13,046 bases of DNA from an uncultured Curtobacterium sp. (GTDB lineage Bacteria > Actinomycetota > Actinomycetes > Actinomycetales > Microbacteriaceae). The translations under genes and the position numbers were made by a program. This document shows positions 5,538-13,046 of this stretch, piece by piece. Each line of letters opens with the position of its first letter. Within the stretch, counting starts at the first letter, position 1. The stretch spans positions 1 through 13,046 of the forward strand of contig CAJYIG010000291.1 in NCBI GenBank assembly GCA_913774725.1, written 5' to 3'. The notes beneath the pieces were generated by a model, which was given only the letters and a program-made list of their open reading frames with translations, did no database searches and was not told the origin of the DNA.

Positions 5538-6944
5538 ATGGATCTGCCCGACATCTTCCGCGCGCTGCGACGCCGGTGGCCGATCGCGCTCGGCGGCCTG
5601 GCACTCGGCGCAGCTGCAAGCACAGCGCAGCTCGTCCTCGCCACGCCGACCTACGACGCGACCGCTCGCCTCTACGTCACGGTCGCGGCCTCCGAGCAGG
5701 GGTCGGCCACCGACCTCGTCCAGGGCGGGAACGCTGCCGAACAGCGCGTCCGGTCGTACGTCGACATCATCACGACGCCCCGGGTGCTCCAGTCCGCGAT
5801 CGACCAGCTCGGGCTGCAGACCAGCGCGCAGGACCTGTCCCGCCGGGTCCGTGCAGCATCGCCGCACGACACCGTGCTGCTCAACGTCACGGTCAACGAC
5901 ACGTCGGCGGAGCGGGCCGCAGCCATCGCGAACGCGATCAGCAAGAGCTTCACCGAGCTGGTCGCCGACGATCTCGAGCACGCCAGCGCGGGATCGGTGA
6001 GCCCGGTGTCGATCCGCACGGTGCAGCCCGCTGTCGTCCCGCAGGACCGTGCGACCCCGCAGACGGCCAAGACCCTGTTCCTCGGGATCGGTGGCGGGCT
6101 CGCGCTCGGTGTACTCGGAGCCATGCTGCGCGAACTGCTCGACACGAAGATCCGGAGCCGGAGCGAGGTCGAGTCCGTGACGGACCGTCCCGTGCTGGGA
6201 GTCGTGCCGAGGTGGAAGAACCTCCAGCGCACGCCGGTCTTCATCCAGGGAGACGGTCGAGGCGCGTTCGCCGAAGCGTTCCGCGCACTCCGGACGAACC
6301 TCCGCTTCCTCGGACGGAGCACGAGCGGACGGGTCTTCGTCATCACCTCGGCGAACCCCGGCGAAGGGAAGACGACCACGACGGTCAACCTCGCCGCGGC
6401 GCTCATGGAGGGCGGGGCGCGCGTCGCCGTCATCGACTGCGACCTGCGGCGCCCGGCCGTCGCGAGCCGTCTCGACATCGACAACCACGCGGGCCTGACC
6501 GACGTCCTGATCGGCCGAGCCGAACTCGTCGACGTCGCTGTCCCCTGGGGCGAGACCGGAACCGTCCTCCCCACCGGCCCCGTGCCCCCGAACCCGGCCG
6601 ACCTGCTCTCCTCGGCCGGCATGACCGAGGTCCTCGCGGCGCTCGCTGCCACCAACGACTACGTCATCGTCGACACGCCACCGCTGCTGCCGGTGACGGA
6701 CGCAGCGGTGCTCGCCGCTGCGAGCTCCGGAGCGATCGTCGTCACTGCGGCGGGTAAGTCGCACACGCACGAGCTCCGCGACGCGCTCGCCGTGCTGGAG
6801 CGCGCGGAAGCCCACACGTTGGGACTCGCCGTGACGATGGTGAAGACCCCGCACCAGCAGTACGGCTACGGCTACCTCGGCGCAGCGCCGGAGCTGACCA
6901 GGGCGGAACTCCGTCCCACCCGCGGAGTCCGTGTCGCCGAGTGA
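5538..6944 (+). CDS. Wzz-type chain-length regulator fused to a bacterial tyrosine kinase (BY-kinase)
   Basis: This 468-residue membrane protein controls export and chain length of polysaccharide and is a polysaccharide co-polymerase. The N-terminal Wzz domain (residues 1-200) has membrane segments near 15-36 and 177-197 around an extracellular region. The cytoplasmic kinase follows, with Walker A SANPGEGKTT (271-280), Walker A' VIDCDLRRP (298-306) and Walker B VIVDTPP (376-382). The C-terminal tyrosine cluster is Y442, Y444 and Y446 (YGYGY), the typical autophosphorylation tail. Fusion of Wzz and kinase in one chain is usual in actinobacteria and proteobacteria, whereas Firmicutes split them. 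I chose ATG 5538 because MDLPDIFRALRRRW is the standard family start; an in-frame ATG at 5499 would add 13 unlikely residues. It opens the locus whose later genes encode sugar-nucleotide synthesis, polymerase and flippase. No matching tyrosine phosphatase is in the window. Confidence 0.93.
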   Translation: MDLPDIFRALRRRWPIALGGLALGAAASTAQLVLATPTYDATARLYVTVAASEQGSATDLVQGGNAAEQRVRSYVDIITTPRVLQSAIDQLGLQTSAQDLSRRVRAASPHDTVLLNVTVNDTSAERAAAIANAISKSFTELVADDLEHASAGSVSPVSIRTVQPAVVPQDRATPQTAKTLFLGIGGGLALGVLGAMLRELLDTKIRSRSEVESVTDRPVLGVVPRWKNLQRTPVFIQGDGRGAFAEAFRALRTNLRFLGRSTSGRVFVITSANPGEGKTTTTVNLAAALMEGGARVAVIDCDLRRPAVASRLDIDNHAGLTDVLIGRAELVDVAVPWGETGTVLPTGPVPPNPADLLSSAGMTEVLAALAATNDYVIVDTPPLLPVTDAAVLAAASSGAIVVTAAGKSHTHELRDALAVLERAEAHTLGLAVTMVKTPHQQYGYGYLGAAPELTRAELRPTRGVRVAE

Positions 6945-6973
6945 CACGACCGCCCCGTCCTCCGGACCCGCAC

Positions 6974-7006
6974 CGCCCCGCTCGACGGGCCTACCCCCGC
7001 GGGGCG
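6974..7006 (+). other. GC-only hairpin between the kinase gene and capE
   Basis: CGCCCCGC (6974-6981) pairs with GCGGGGCG (6999-7006) over 8 bp around a 17-nt loop. It lies in the only real gap (109 bp) of the operon. It could be an mRNA processing or attenuation structure that separates expression of the regulator from that of the enzymes, or chance in GC-rich DNA. No promoter is visible in the gap. Confidence 0.3.
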
Positions 7007-7053
7007 AGGCGGACACCACACGTCAGAACGTTCCCAGTCGAGACAGGACCATC

Positions 7054-8115
7054 ATGACCTTCAACACCGCTTCCCTCATCGGCTCCCGTGTCCTCGTGAC
7101 CGGCGGCACCGGTTCCTTCGGCAAGACCGTCACGAAACGGCTCCTCGCTCGTGGCGTGGGCGAGGTCAGGATCCTCAGCAGGGACGAAGCGAAGCAGGAC
7201 CAACTGCGCATGGAGCTGAGCGACCCGCGCGCCCGCTTCTACCTCGGTGACGTGCGCGAGCCCGAGAGCGTGAGCCGCGCCGTTCGCGGTGTCGACCACG
7301 TCTTCCACGCCGCCGCACTGAAGCAGGTCCCGTCGTGCGAGTTCTTCCCCCTCGAAGCGGTGCGCACCAACGTGCTCGGGAGCCAGAACGTCGTGGCGGA
7401 GTCCGTCGCCGCCGGCGTGCAGTCCGTCGTCTGCCTCAGCACCGACAAGGCCGTCTACCCCGTCAACGCGATGGGGATCAGCAAGGCGCTGATGGAGAAG
7501 GTCGCGCTGTCGTTCGGACTCAACAACCACGAGTCCGACACCATCGTGTCCTGCGTCCGGTACGGCAACGTCATGTACTCGCGTGGCTCGGTGATCCCCC
7601 TCTTCGTCGACCAGATCCGTCGCGGCCAGCAGCTCACCATCACCAACCCCGAGATGACCCGCTTCATGATGTCCCTGGACGACAGCGTCGACCTCGTCGA
7701 GCACGCCTTCGTCCACGCGAACCAGGGGGACCTGTTCGTCAAGAAGGCAGCGTCGTGCACCATCGGCGACCTGGCCCGCGCGATCGCGAACCTGTTCGGG
7801 GTCACGGGCGACCCGTTCCGCGTGATCGGCACGCGGCACGCAGAGAAGCTGTCGGAAGCACTCGCCAGCCGCGAGGAGCTCTCCCGCGCCCAGGACATGG
7901 GCGACTACTTCCGCATCCCGGCGGACATCCGCGACCTGAACTACTCCGCGTACGTCGACGAGGGCGACCCCGCGCAGACCGACCGCGTCGCGTACGACTC
8001 GCACTTCGTGGACCGCCTCGACGTGTGCGGCGTCGAGGAACTCCTGCTCTCGCTGCCCGAGATCCGTGCGGAGCTGGAGCGCGCCGGGCGGACCCGGATC
8101 GGGCTCGCGGCGTGA
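7054..8115 (+). CDS. capE: UDP-N-acetylglucosamine 4,6-dehydratase/5-epimerase (CapE/FnlA/WbjB family)
   Basis: This 353-residue short-chain dehydrogenase/reductase should convert UDP-GlcNAc into the L-arabino 4-keto-6-deoxy sugar, the first step to UDP-N-acetyl-L-fucosamine. The NAD(P) loop is GGTGSFG (17-23). The STDKAVYP segment (129-136) is followed by NAMGISK, in which M140-xxx-K144 stands where most relatives have Tyr-xxx-Lys; this Met variant is described for the CapE branch. RYGNVMYSRGSVIP (169-182) and GTRHAEKLSE (259-268) are further family blocks. The start is ATG 7054 with an AGGA ribosome site. It is followed by capF and capG in pathway order, which fixes the substrate better than the sequence alone. 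Its GTGA overlap with capF indicates translational coupling. A plain FlaA1/PseB-type dehydratase is the alternative and is less likely given the neighbours. Confidence 0.92.
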   Translation: MTFNTASLIGSRVLVTGGTGSFGKTVTKRLLARGVGEVRILSRDEAKQDQLRMELSDPRARFYLGDVREPESVSRAVRGVDHVFHAAALKQVPSCEFFPLEAVRTNVLGSQNVVAESVAAGVQSVVCLSTDKAVYPVNAMGISKALMEKVALSFGLNNHESDTIVSCVRYGNVMYSRGSVIPLFVDQIRRGQQLTITNPEMTRFMMSLDDSVDLVEHAFVHANQGDLFVKKAASCTIGDLARAIANLFGVTGDPFRVIGTRHAEKLSEALASREELSRAQDMGDYFRIPADIRDLNYSAYVDEGDPAQTDRVAYDSHFVDRLDVCGVEELLLSLPEIRAELERAGRTRIGLAA

Positions 8116-9188
8116 TCGCGATCAGCGGTCGCGGCGGACTCGTCGGATGGCACCTGAGGACGGTGCTGCACGCCGAGGGCCGGAGCTGGACCGACGTCGA
8201 CCTCCGCACCACGGACGGGACCGCCCCGGGCCAGGAGCTCGCCGACATCGACACCGCGATCCACGTCGCCGGGATCTCCCGGGGCACCGACCACGACGTC
8301 CGCGAGGGCAACGTCGAACTCGCCCGCCGGTTCGTGGCCGCCCTGGACGCGACGGGAGCCCGGCCGCGACGCCTGGTGTACGCGGACACCGGCATGCGCG
8401 GCACCAGTCCGTACACCGAGGGCAAGGCGCGCGCGGCGGAAGTCCTCGCGGACGCGGCGACGCGGTGGGGTGCCGAGTTCGTCGACCTCGTGATCCAGAA
8501 CGTCTTCGGCGAGCACGGCACGCCGTACCACAACGGCGTGGCGCTGACCTTCTGCCACCGCATCGCGAGGGGTGAGCAGCCGGTCGTCGAGTCCGACCAC
8601 GTCCGTACCTTCGTGCACGCGCAGGACGTCGCCGAGGCGCTCGCAGGCTCGATCGGCCAGGGCGAGCTCGACCGGCGCGGCACCACGATGTCCGTCCCCG
8701 ACCTGGCGGGACGGATCACGGCGCTCGCCGAGGTCCACCGCCGCGGGGAGATCCCTGCTCTGGACTCGGCCTTCGACCGGGACCTCTTCAACACCTACCG
8801 CTCCTACGTCGCTGCGCCGACGCACCCCCTGACGGCCGCGGTGGACCATCGCGGTGCGTTCACCGAACTCGTGCGGGCGCACGGCGGTCCGGGCCAGACC
8901 GGGGTATCGACCACGGTGCCCGGGGTCACCCGCGGTGACCACTTCCACCGCCGGAAGATCGAACGCTTCGTGGTGCTCCAGGGCGAGGCACGGATCACCC
9001 TCCGGCGTGTCCTCACCGACGAGCGTCGGGTCATCGAGGTACGCGGGGACCGGCCCGTCGCCGTCGACATGCCGACGCTCTGGGCGCACTCCCTGACCAA
9101 CACCGGGGACACGCCGCTCGTCACCGCCTTCTGGACCAACGAGCTCCACGACCCCCTCCGACCCGACACCTTCCAGGACATCGCATGA
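8112..9188 (+). CDS. capF: Bifunctional reductase/epimerase with C-terminal cupin (CapF/FnlB/WbjC family)
   Basis: This 358-residue cytoplasmic enzyme should perform C-3 epimerisation and C-4 reduction of the CapE product to give UDP-N-acetyl-6-deoxy-L-talosamine. The N-terminal part is an extended SDR: nucleotide loop SGRGGLVG (5-12), and SPYTEGK with Y101-xxx-K105 as the catalytic pair. The C-terminal part (from about 240) is a cupin with GVTRGDHFHRRKIERFVV (271-288); H277, H279, E284 and H326 are candidate metal ligands. The ending NELHDPLRPDTF matches the CapF pattern. This two-domain build is diagnostic for CapF. The start is GTG 8112, overlapping the capE stop by 4 bp. The frame is open upstream, but that stretch lies inside capE and lacks family similarity. 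Its stop overlaps the capG start by 4 bp. Confidence 0.92.
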   Translation: MIAISGRGGLVGWHLRTVLHAEGRSWTDVDLRTTDGTAPGQELADIDTAIHVAGISRGTDHDVREGNVELARRFVAALDATGARPRRLVYADTGMRGTSPYTEGKARAAEVLADAATRWGAEFVDLVIQNVFGEHGTPYHNGVALTFCHRIARGEQPVVESDHVRTFVHAQDVAEALAGSIGQGELDRRGTTMSVPDLAGRITALAEVHRRGEIPALDSAFDRDLFNTYRSYVAAPTHPLTAAVDHRGAFTELVRAHGGPGQTGVSTTVPGVTRGDHFHRRKIERFVVLQGEARITLRRVLTDERRVIEVRGDRPVAVDMPTLWAHSLTNTGDTPLVTAFWTNELHDPLRPDTFQDIA

Positions 9189-10330
9189 CCACGAACGCAC
9201 CGCAGCCCCGGACCAAGGTCCTGACCGTCGTCGGCACCCGCCCGGAGATCATCCGGCTGTCCGAGGTCATCCGCCTCCTCGACGCCACGTGTGACCACGT
9301 GCTCGTGCACACGGGGCAGAACCACGACCGGCAGCTCAGCGACGTCTTCTTCGAGGACCTCGGTCTCCGGTCTCCCGACCACCACCTGTCGATCGACACC
9401 TCGTCGCTCGGCGCAGTGCTCGGCGACGTCCTGCGCGAGACCGAACGGGTCCTGCTGCTCGAGCGCCCCGACGCCGTGCTGATCCTCGGCGACACGAACA
9501 GCGCGATCGCAGCACTCATCGCGAAGCGCCTGCGGATCCCGGTGTTCCACATGGAGGCCGGCAACCGGTCCTTCGACGAGAACGTCCCGGAGGAGACGAA
9601 CCGCCGGATGATCGACCACGTCGCCGACTACGACCTCGTGTACACCGAGCACGCTCGGCGGAACCTGCTCGCGGAGGGGATCCACCCCTCGCGCATCATG
9701 CTCACGGGATCCCCGCTGCGCGAGGTGCTCGCAGCGCACCTCGCCGCCATCGAGGCGAGCGACGTGCTCGACCGGCTCGGCCTCGATGCAGGCGGGTACG
9801 TGCTCGTCAGCGCCCACCGCGAGGAGAACGTGGACGACCCGGCTCGGCTCGTCGCACTGCTCGACGCCGTGCAGGCCGTCGGCGACGAGCACGGGCTGCC
9901 GGTGCTCGTCTCGACGCACCCCCGCACCCGGCGGTCGCTCACCGGACTCGACGCGTCCCGTTGGCCGCGCCTCCGGCTGCACGAACCGTTCGGGTTCCAC
10001 GACTACAACGCACTGCAGCGCTCGGCCTTCGTCGTGCTGTCCGACTCCGGGACCGTCAGCGAGGAGTCCGTCATGCTCGGCTTCCCGGCGGTGACCCTGC
10101 GCGACCGGATCGAGCGACCCGAGGCGATCGACACGGGTTCGATGGTCACCGCCGGCGTCGACGCTCGCGCGGTGACCGAAGCGGTGCGCTTCGTGCGTGC
10201 CACCGCACCGACGCGGACGGGAGGCCCGACCGCCTACTCGGTGCCGGACACGGCCCGGCGCGTGGTCGGGTTCATCCTGGGCACGGCACACGCGCACCAC
10301 GCGACGGCCGGGATCCGGCGACGCCCGTGA
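9185..10330 (+). CDS. capG: UDP-N-acetyl-L-talosamine 2-epimerase giving UDP-L-FucNAc (CapG/FnlC/WbjD, WecB-like)
   Basis: This is a 381-residue non-hydrolysing 2-epimerase of the WecB/GT-B fold. Visible blocks are GTRPE (17-21), LGDTNS (101-106), HMEAGNRSFDENVPEE (122-137), SAHREENVD (209-217), LSDSGTVSEES (285-295) and ERPE (310-313). The NRSFDENVPEE and SDSGTVSEES variants are those of CapG-type enzymes rather than classical WecB, which usually has LRTGD and TDSGGLQEE at these places. Together with capE and capF it completes UDP-N-acetyl-L-fucosamine. ATG 9185 sits in an ATGA overlap with the capF stop and has CAGGAC upstream. It overlaps the next gene through GTGA at 10327-10330. Substrate specificity is inferred from motifs and gene order. 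Confidence 0.91.
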   Translation: MTTNAPQPRTKVLTVVGTRPEIIRLSEVIRLLDATCDHVLVHTGQNHDRQLSDVFFEDLGLRSPDHHLSIDTSSLGAVLGDVLRETERVLLLERPDAVLILGDTNSAIAALIAKRLRIPVFHMEAGNRSFDENVPEETNRRMIDHVADYDLVYTEHARRNLLAEGIHPSRIMLTGSPLREVLAAHLAAIEASDVLDRLGLDAGGYVLVSAHREENVDDPARLVALLDAVQAVGDEHGLPVLVSTHPRTRRSLTGLDASRWPRLRLHEPFGFHDYNALQRSAFVVLSDSGTVSEESVMLGFPAVTLRDRIERPEAIDTGSMVTAGVDARAVTEAVRFVRATAPTRTGGPTAYSVPDTARRVVGFILGTAHAHHATAGIRRRP

Positions 10331-11610
10331 CGGGGCAGGCTGCGCGGCCGCTCGCGATCCGGGCGCTCCTCCGGTTCCCCACGACCACGGCCGTGCTCGC
10401 TCCCTACCTGTTGGTCATCCTGCCGCTCGCCCTGTGGAACGACACCCCGGGCACCGACTTCATCCTGATGACCGCCGCGCTCGCCGCCGGCGGCGCGTTC
10501 GCGGTCGAGGGAGCGCTCGCGACGATCGCGCTCACCGAACGGAGCCGCGGGCCGCAAGGGGGCACGGCGCCTCGGCGGGGCAGCGTCCGATCGGCTGCAC
10601 CGTCGATCCGCTGGGACGGCGAGCGAGTGGCTGTCGTCGCCCGGGTGGTCGCGGTCGTCTCGATCATCGCGAACGTCGGCGCGCCGGCGCTCGGAGCGAG
10701 CACGTTGCAGACCCAGGTGGCGGGAGACGTCGCCGGCGGGTTCGCGGGAGCGTTGACCCCGTTCAACGCGTGGGGGCAGGTCGCGCTCGCGCTCTGCATC
10801 ACCGCGCACTTCCTGACCGGGATGACCCGTCCGGAGACCCTCACGTGGGTCGGGGCGTTGCTCGCGGCGCAGGTCGCTGCGGCCTGGATCTCCAACATCA
10901 CCGTGCAGCTCGGCTCCCTGACGGTGCTCGTCGTCGCGCTGTTCCTCATGACCCGTCTCGTCCGGCCGACCGTCACGCTCACGGGCGTCGCCGTCGTCGC
11001 TGCGGCGTGGCCGACGGTGTTCGCGATCCGGAACGCCCTGCGCCTGCAGAACGGGATCGACGTCGACGAGTCGGCCACGGCCGCGTCCGACCGACTGCGG
11101 TTCGACGAGCAGGTCGTGCGTGCCCGCGAGTTCGGCGCCGGACACGACCTGGGGCAGCCGGACTTCTGGCAGGCGCTCCGGTACGGCCTCGTCCCGCGGA
11201 TCCTCGATCCGTCGAGACCCCCGATCTCGTCCGGGAGTGCCGTCAACGAGTTCCTCGGCGGGACCTCGACCTCGGCGTACACGTTCCTGCCCGTCGCGAC
11301 CGTGTGGTTCTTCTGGGGAGCACTCGCCGTCGTCCTCGTCTACGCGTCCGCCGCGATGGCCGTCTGCGCGCTCCGTCCCTGGCGTTCCGTCGAGGTGCGG
11401 CCCGTCGCGATGGTGCTGTTCGTCCTGCTGATCGGTGGTCCGCTCTCGATGCTCGCGACCCCTCCGGACTCGTTCATCAAACTGCTGCAGACCCTCGTCG
11501 CCACCGCACCGGTGCTGCTCGTGCTCCAGGTGTGGGCCCGGGTCCGCGTGGAGCTCCCCGTCGAGGAACCGCATCCGCACCCGCACCCGAGTCTGGAACC
11601 GGCCCGGTGA
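10327..11610 (+). CDS. Multi-pass membrane protein, candidate Wzy polysaccharide polymerase
   Basis: This 427-residue protein has roughly ten hydrophobic segments (the first near 20-37, the last near 390-410). One large hydrophilic loop (about 237-318) contains RLRFDEQVVRAREFG and VPRILDPSRPPISSGSAVNE. A long late loop with a PR-x-x-x-P-x-(K/R)-P motif is typical of O-antigen/exopolysaccharide polymerases, which join lipid-linked repeat units outside the membrane. These proteins diverge strongly, so the call rests on topology, the loop motif and position between capG and a flippase-like gene. The tail ends in a PHPHPHP run. The start is GTG 10327, overlapping the capG stop by 4 bp; the open frame upstream lies within capG. 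An uncharacterised membrane transporter is the alternative. Confidence 0.7.
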   Translation: MTGQAARPLAIRALLRFPTTTAVLAPYLLVILPLALWNDTPGTDFILMTAALAAGGAFAVEGALATIALTERSRGPQGGTAPRRGSVRSAAPSIRWDGERVAVVARVVAVVSIIANVGAPALGASTLQTQVAGDVAGGFAGALTPFNAWGQVALALCITAHFLTGMTRPETLTWVGALLAAQVAAAWISNITVQLGSLTVLVVALFLMTRLVRPTVTLTGVAVVAAAWPTVFAIRNALRLQNGIDVDESATAASDRLRFDEQVVRAREFGAGHDLGQPDFWQALRYGLVPRILDPSRPPISSGSAVNEFLGGTSTSAYTFLPVATVWFFWGALAVVLVYASAAMAVCALRPWRSVEVRPVAMVLFVLLIGGPLSMLATPPDSFIKLLQTLVATAPVLLVLQVWARVRVELPVEEPHPHPHPSLEPAR

Positions 11611-12812
11611 ACCCGCCCGCGCAGCGTCCCCGACGGTTCGCGGTGCGGAGCATCGGCGCCCTGATCGTCGCACTGAGCACGAGCGCCTCGGGGTTCCTCG
11701 TCGCCACCGCCGTCGCGCGCGTCGCCAGCGTCGAGGAGACCGGACGCTTCGCCGTCGCCGCGGCCGCCGTCGCCCTGTCGACCGCGATGGCGCGGTCCGC
11801 CGTGACCGATCCGCTGGTCGTGAACCCCGTCGGATCGGCCGCGCTGACGCGCATCGGCCGCGCCTCGTCCATCGGCGCGGCCGGAGCGGTCGTGGTCGGC
11901 ATCGCCGGCTTGGTCACCCACTCCGAGTACCTGCTGGTCGGCGCGATCACGCTCCACGGACTGACCATCCGGGAGTGCGTCCGTGCCGTCGCCGTGGCCC
12001 GGGGGTCCTGCGGCGCCGCCGTCCTCGTCGAGACGACCTGGCTCGCCGTCGCAGTCGTGGCGTTCGTGGGGACCGCGGTCGGCTCCTGGTCCGGCCTCAC
12101 GGCGTTCGCGGTGTGGGCGGGAGCGGGCGCCGTCCTCGGGTACGTGAGCGCCGTCCGGCAACGGTTCGACCTCCTCCCGGCATGGCGGTCGACCCCCGTG
12201 CCCACCGGCCGATCACTGTCGTTCGCCGCCGACACCGTGATGGGCAGCGGCGTCGTCCAGCTCGTCACGTGGGTGTCGGCGGCCGCTGGCGGCCTCACGG
12301 TCGCCGCAGCCCTCCGCGGCGCCGGGACGCTGGCCGGCCCCGTGACGGTGTGCCTCGGCGCAGCCCGCTCCGTGCTGATCCCCCGCGCCGTCTCCCGGCT
12401 CCGCTCGCAGGGCGGGCTCCGGGGGCTCCGCCGTGACACCGTCCTGCTGTGCCTGGTGGCGAGTCCGGGACTCGTCGCGCTCGCTGCAGCCGGCGCGCTC
12501 CCGGCCCCGGCCGGAGAAGCCGTCCTCGGCGAGACCTGGGCGTTCGTCGCACCGATCCTCCCGCTCACCGCCCTGGAGCTGTTGTTCCAGCTCGTGTCAG
12601 CGGTCCCCGAGTCCGCGCACCGCGCGCTGGGCATGTCCCGCCGGATCGTGCAGCTCCGGGCGGTGTCGGCCATGCTCCGGCTCCCCGCGATGATCTCGGT
12701 CATCCCGATCGGCATCGGTGCCATGGCAGCGATGGCGGCGGCGGTCACCGCACTGAACGCAGCGCTCTGGTGGGCGCACCTCATCCACGCTCGACGAAGG
12801 GACCAGAAATGA
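11607..12812 (+). CDS. Multi-pass membrane protein, candidate Wzx flippase
   Basis: This 401-residue protein has about ten to twelve hydrophobic segments spread along the whole length with short loops and a basic N-terminus (RPRRFAVRS). The build fits the MATE/Wzx (polysaccharide export) superfamily, which moves undecaprenyl-linked repeat units across the membrane. A late GETWAFVAPILPLTALELL block and the AHRALG turn resemble the second-half pattern of such flippases. Position directly after a polymerase-like gene and before a glycosyltransferase supports this. The start is GTG 11607, in a GTGA overlap with the previous stop, with GGAACC upstream. No signature residue proves transport, so the call is moderate. 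Its stop overlaps the next ATG by 4 bp. Confidence 0.7.
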   Translation: MNPPAQRPRRFAVRSIGALIVALSTSASGFLVATAVARVASVEETGRFAVAAAAVALSTAMARSAVTDPLVVNPVGSAALTRIGRASSIGAAGAVVVGIAGLVTHSEYLLVGAITLHGLTIRECVRAVAVARGSCGAAVLVETTWLAVAVVAFVGTAVGSWSGLTAFAVWAGAGAVLGYVSAVRQRFDLLPAWRSTPVPTGRSLSFAADTVMGSGVVQLVTWVSAAAGGLTVAAALRGAGTLAGPVTVCLGAARSVLIPRAVSRLRSQGGLRGLRRDTVLLCLVASPGLVALAAAGALPAPAGEAVLGETWAFVAPILPLTALELLFQLVSAVPESAHRALGMSRRIVQLRAVSAMLRLPAMISVIPIGIGAMAAMAAAVTALNAALWWAHLIHARRRDQK

Positions 12813-13046
12813 CCGACACCGCACGGCCGCACCGACGACGACTCGCACTCGTCGTGCCCGAGTACCGGACACCGGCCTACGGAGGCGGTGGGCTGGCGGC
12901 GGTGGCCGACTTCGCCATCGAGGCCTTCACCGACCCAGCGCTGCCCGAGGACGCGCGCTGGGACGTCCGCGTGGTGTCCGTCCGGACCTCCCGCAACGCG
13001 CCGCAGCACCGTCGCCTCGGAGCACCCTCCACGTGGCGTCGGGGGC
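12809..13046 (+). CDS. Glycosyltransferase, GT4-like N-terminal fragment
   Basis: The gene is cut by the right edge after 79 codons. The ATG lies in an ATGA overlap with the preceding stop and has a good GAAGGGA ribosome site 8 bases upstream. The peptide begins with a basic stretch (RPHRRRLALVVPEY), a first beta strand, then TPAYGGGGLAAVADFAIEAF and a second strand WDVRVVSV. This strand, glycine-rich loop and helix order is the usual beginning of GT-B glycosyltransferases of the GT4 type, where the loop contacts the acceptor or donor. It would add a sugar to the lipid-linked repeat unit in the cytoplasm. The catalytic C-terminal half is not visible, so donor and linkage cannot be stated. Confidence 0.65.
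   Translation, partial: MTDTARPHRRRLALVVPEYRTPAYGGGGLAAVADFAIEAFTDPALPEDARWDVRVVSVRTSRNAPQHRRLGAPSTWRRG

Noticed and set aside
5319..7019. Long minus-strand frame opposite the Wzz-kinase gene
   Set aside because: Antisense shadow: the plus strand has complete Walker motifs and a Tyr tail, while the minus frame is compositionally biased and without recognisable domains.
1..13046. CRISPR array, tRNA/rRNA genes, insertion sequences, toxin-antitoxin or phage-defence genes
   Set aside because: No regularly spaced direct repeats, clover-leaf sequences, transposase motifs, terminal inverted repeats or defence domains were seen on either strand.

Overview
The window is about 70% G+C, with codon use dominated by G/C third positions. 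It carries a dnaK gene followed 2 bp later by grpE, and HAIR-type (HspR) operators lie upstream of dnaK. This fits an actinobacterium, probably Microbacteriaceae-like (for example near Curtobacterium). The phylum is well supported by G+C and HAIR sites; the family is an inference that I could not test by search.

Layout. (1) Positions 1-1923, minus strand: the start of grpE and all of dnaK, the heat-shock chaperone operon reading out of the left edge. (2) Positions 1924-2170: a divergent intergenic region with a dnaK promoter, two HAIR-like inverted repeats with the same 7-N-7 geometry, a likely plus-strand promoter and a short leader hairpin. (3) Positions 2171-4889, plus strand: one long secreted protein gene (signal peptide, unusual N-terminal domain, about eight Ig-like beta modules). 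It is split by a single-base frameshift in a run of seven C at 3342-3348. (4) Positions 4979-5407: a small DUF3060-type lipoprotein between two strong hairpin terminators. (5) Positions 5538-13046: an exopolysaccharide/capsule locus, all plus strand.

The polysaccharide locus encodes a Wzz-type chain-length regulator fused to a bacterial tyrosine kinase, then capE, capF and capG (the three-enzyme route from UDP-GlcNAc to UDP-N-acetyl-L-fucosamine), a candidate Wzy polymerase, a candidate Wzx flippase and the start of a glycosyltransferase. From capE on, all five gene junctions are 4-bp ATGA/GTGA overlaps, so the set is almost certainly one transcript with coupled translation. The logic is a Wzx/Wzy-dependent cell-surface or secreted polysaccharide containing L-FucNAc. 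The initiating sugar-phosphate transferase and the remaining glycosyltransferases are expected beyond the right edge.

I do not see a clearly new defence or mobile system. The most unusual parts are the broken (or phase-variable) modular secreted protein with its lower-G+C N-terminal domain, the paired HAIR elements flanking the dnaK promoter, and an AT-rich CACATG motif shared by the leaders of the secreted-protein gene and the polysaccharide operon. No rRNA, tRNA, CRISPR array, insertion sequence or attachment site was found.
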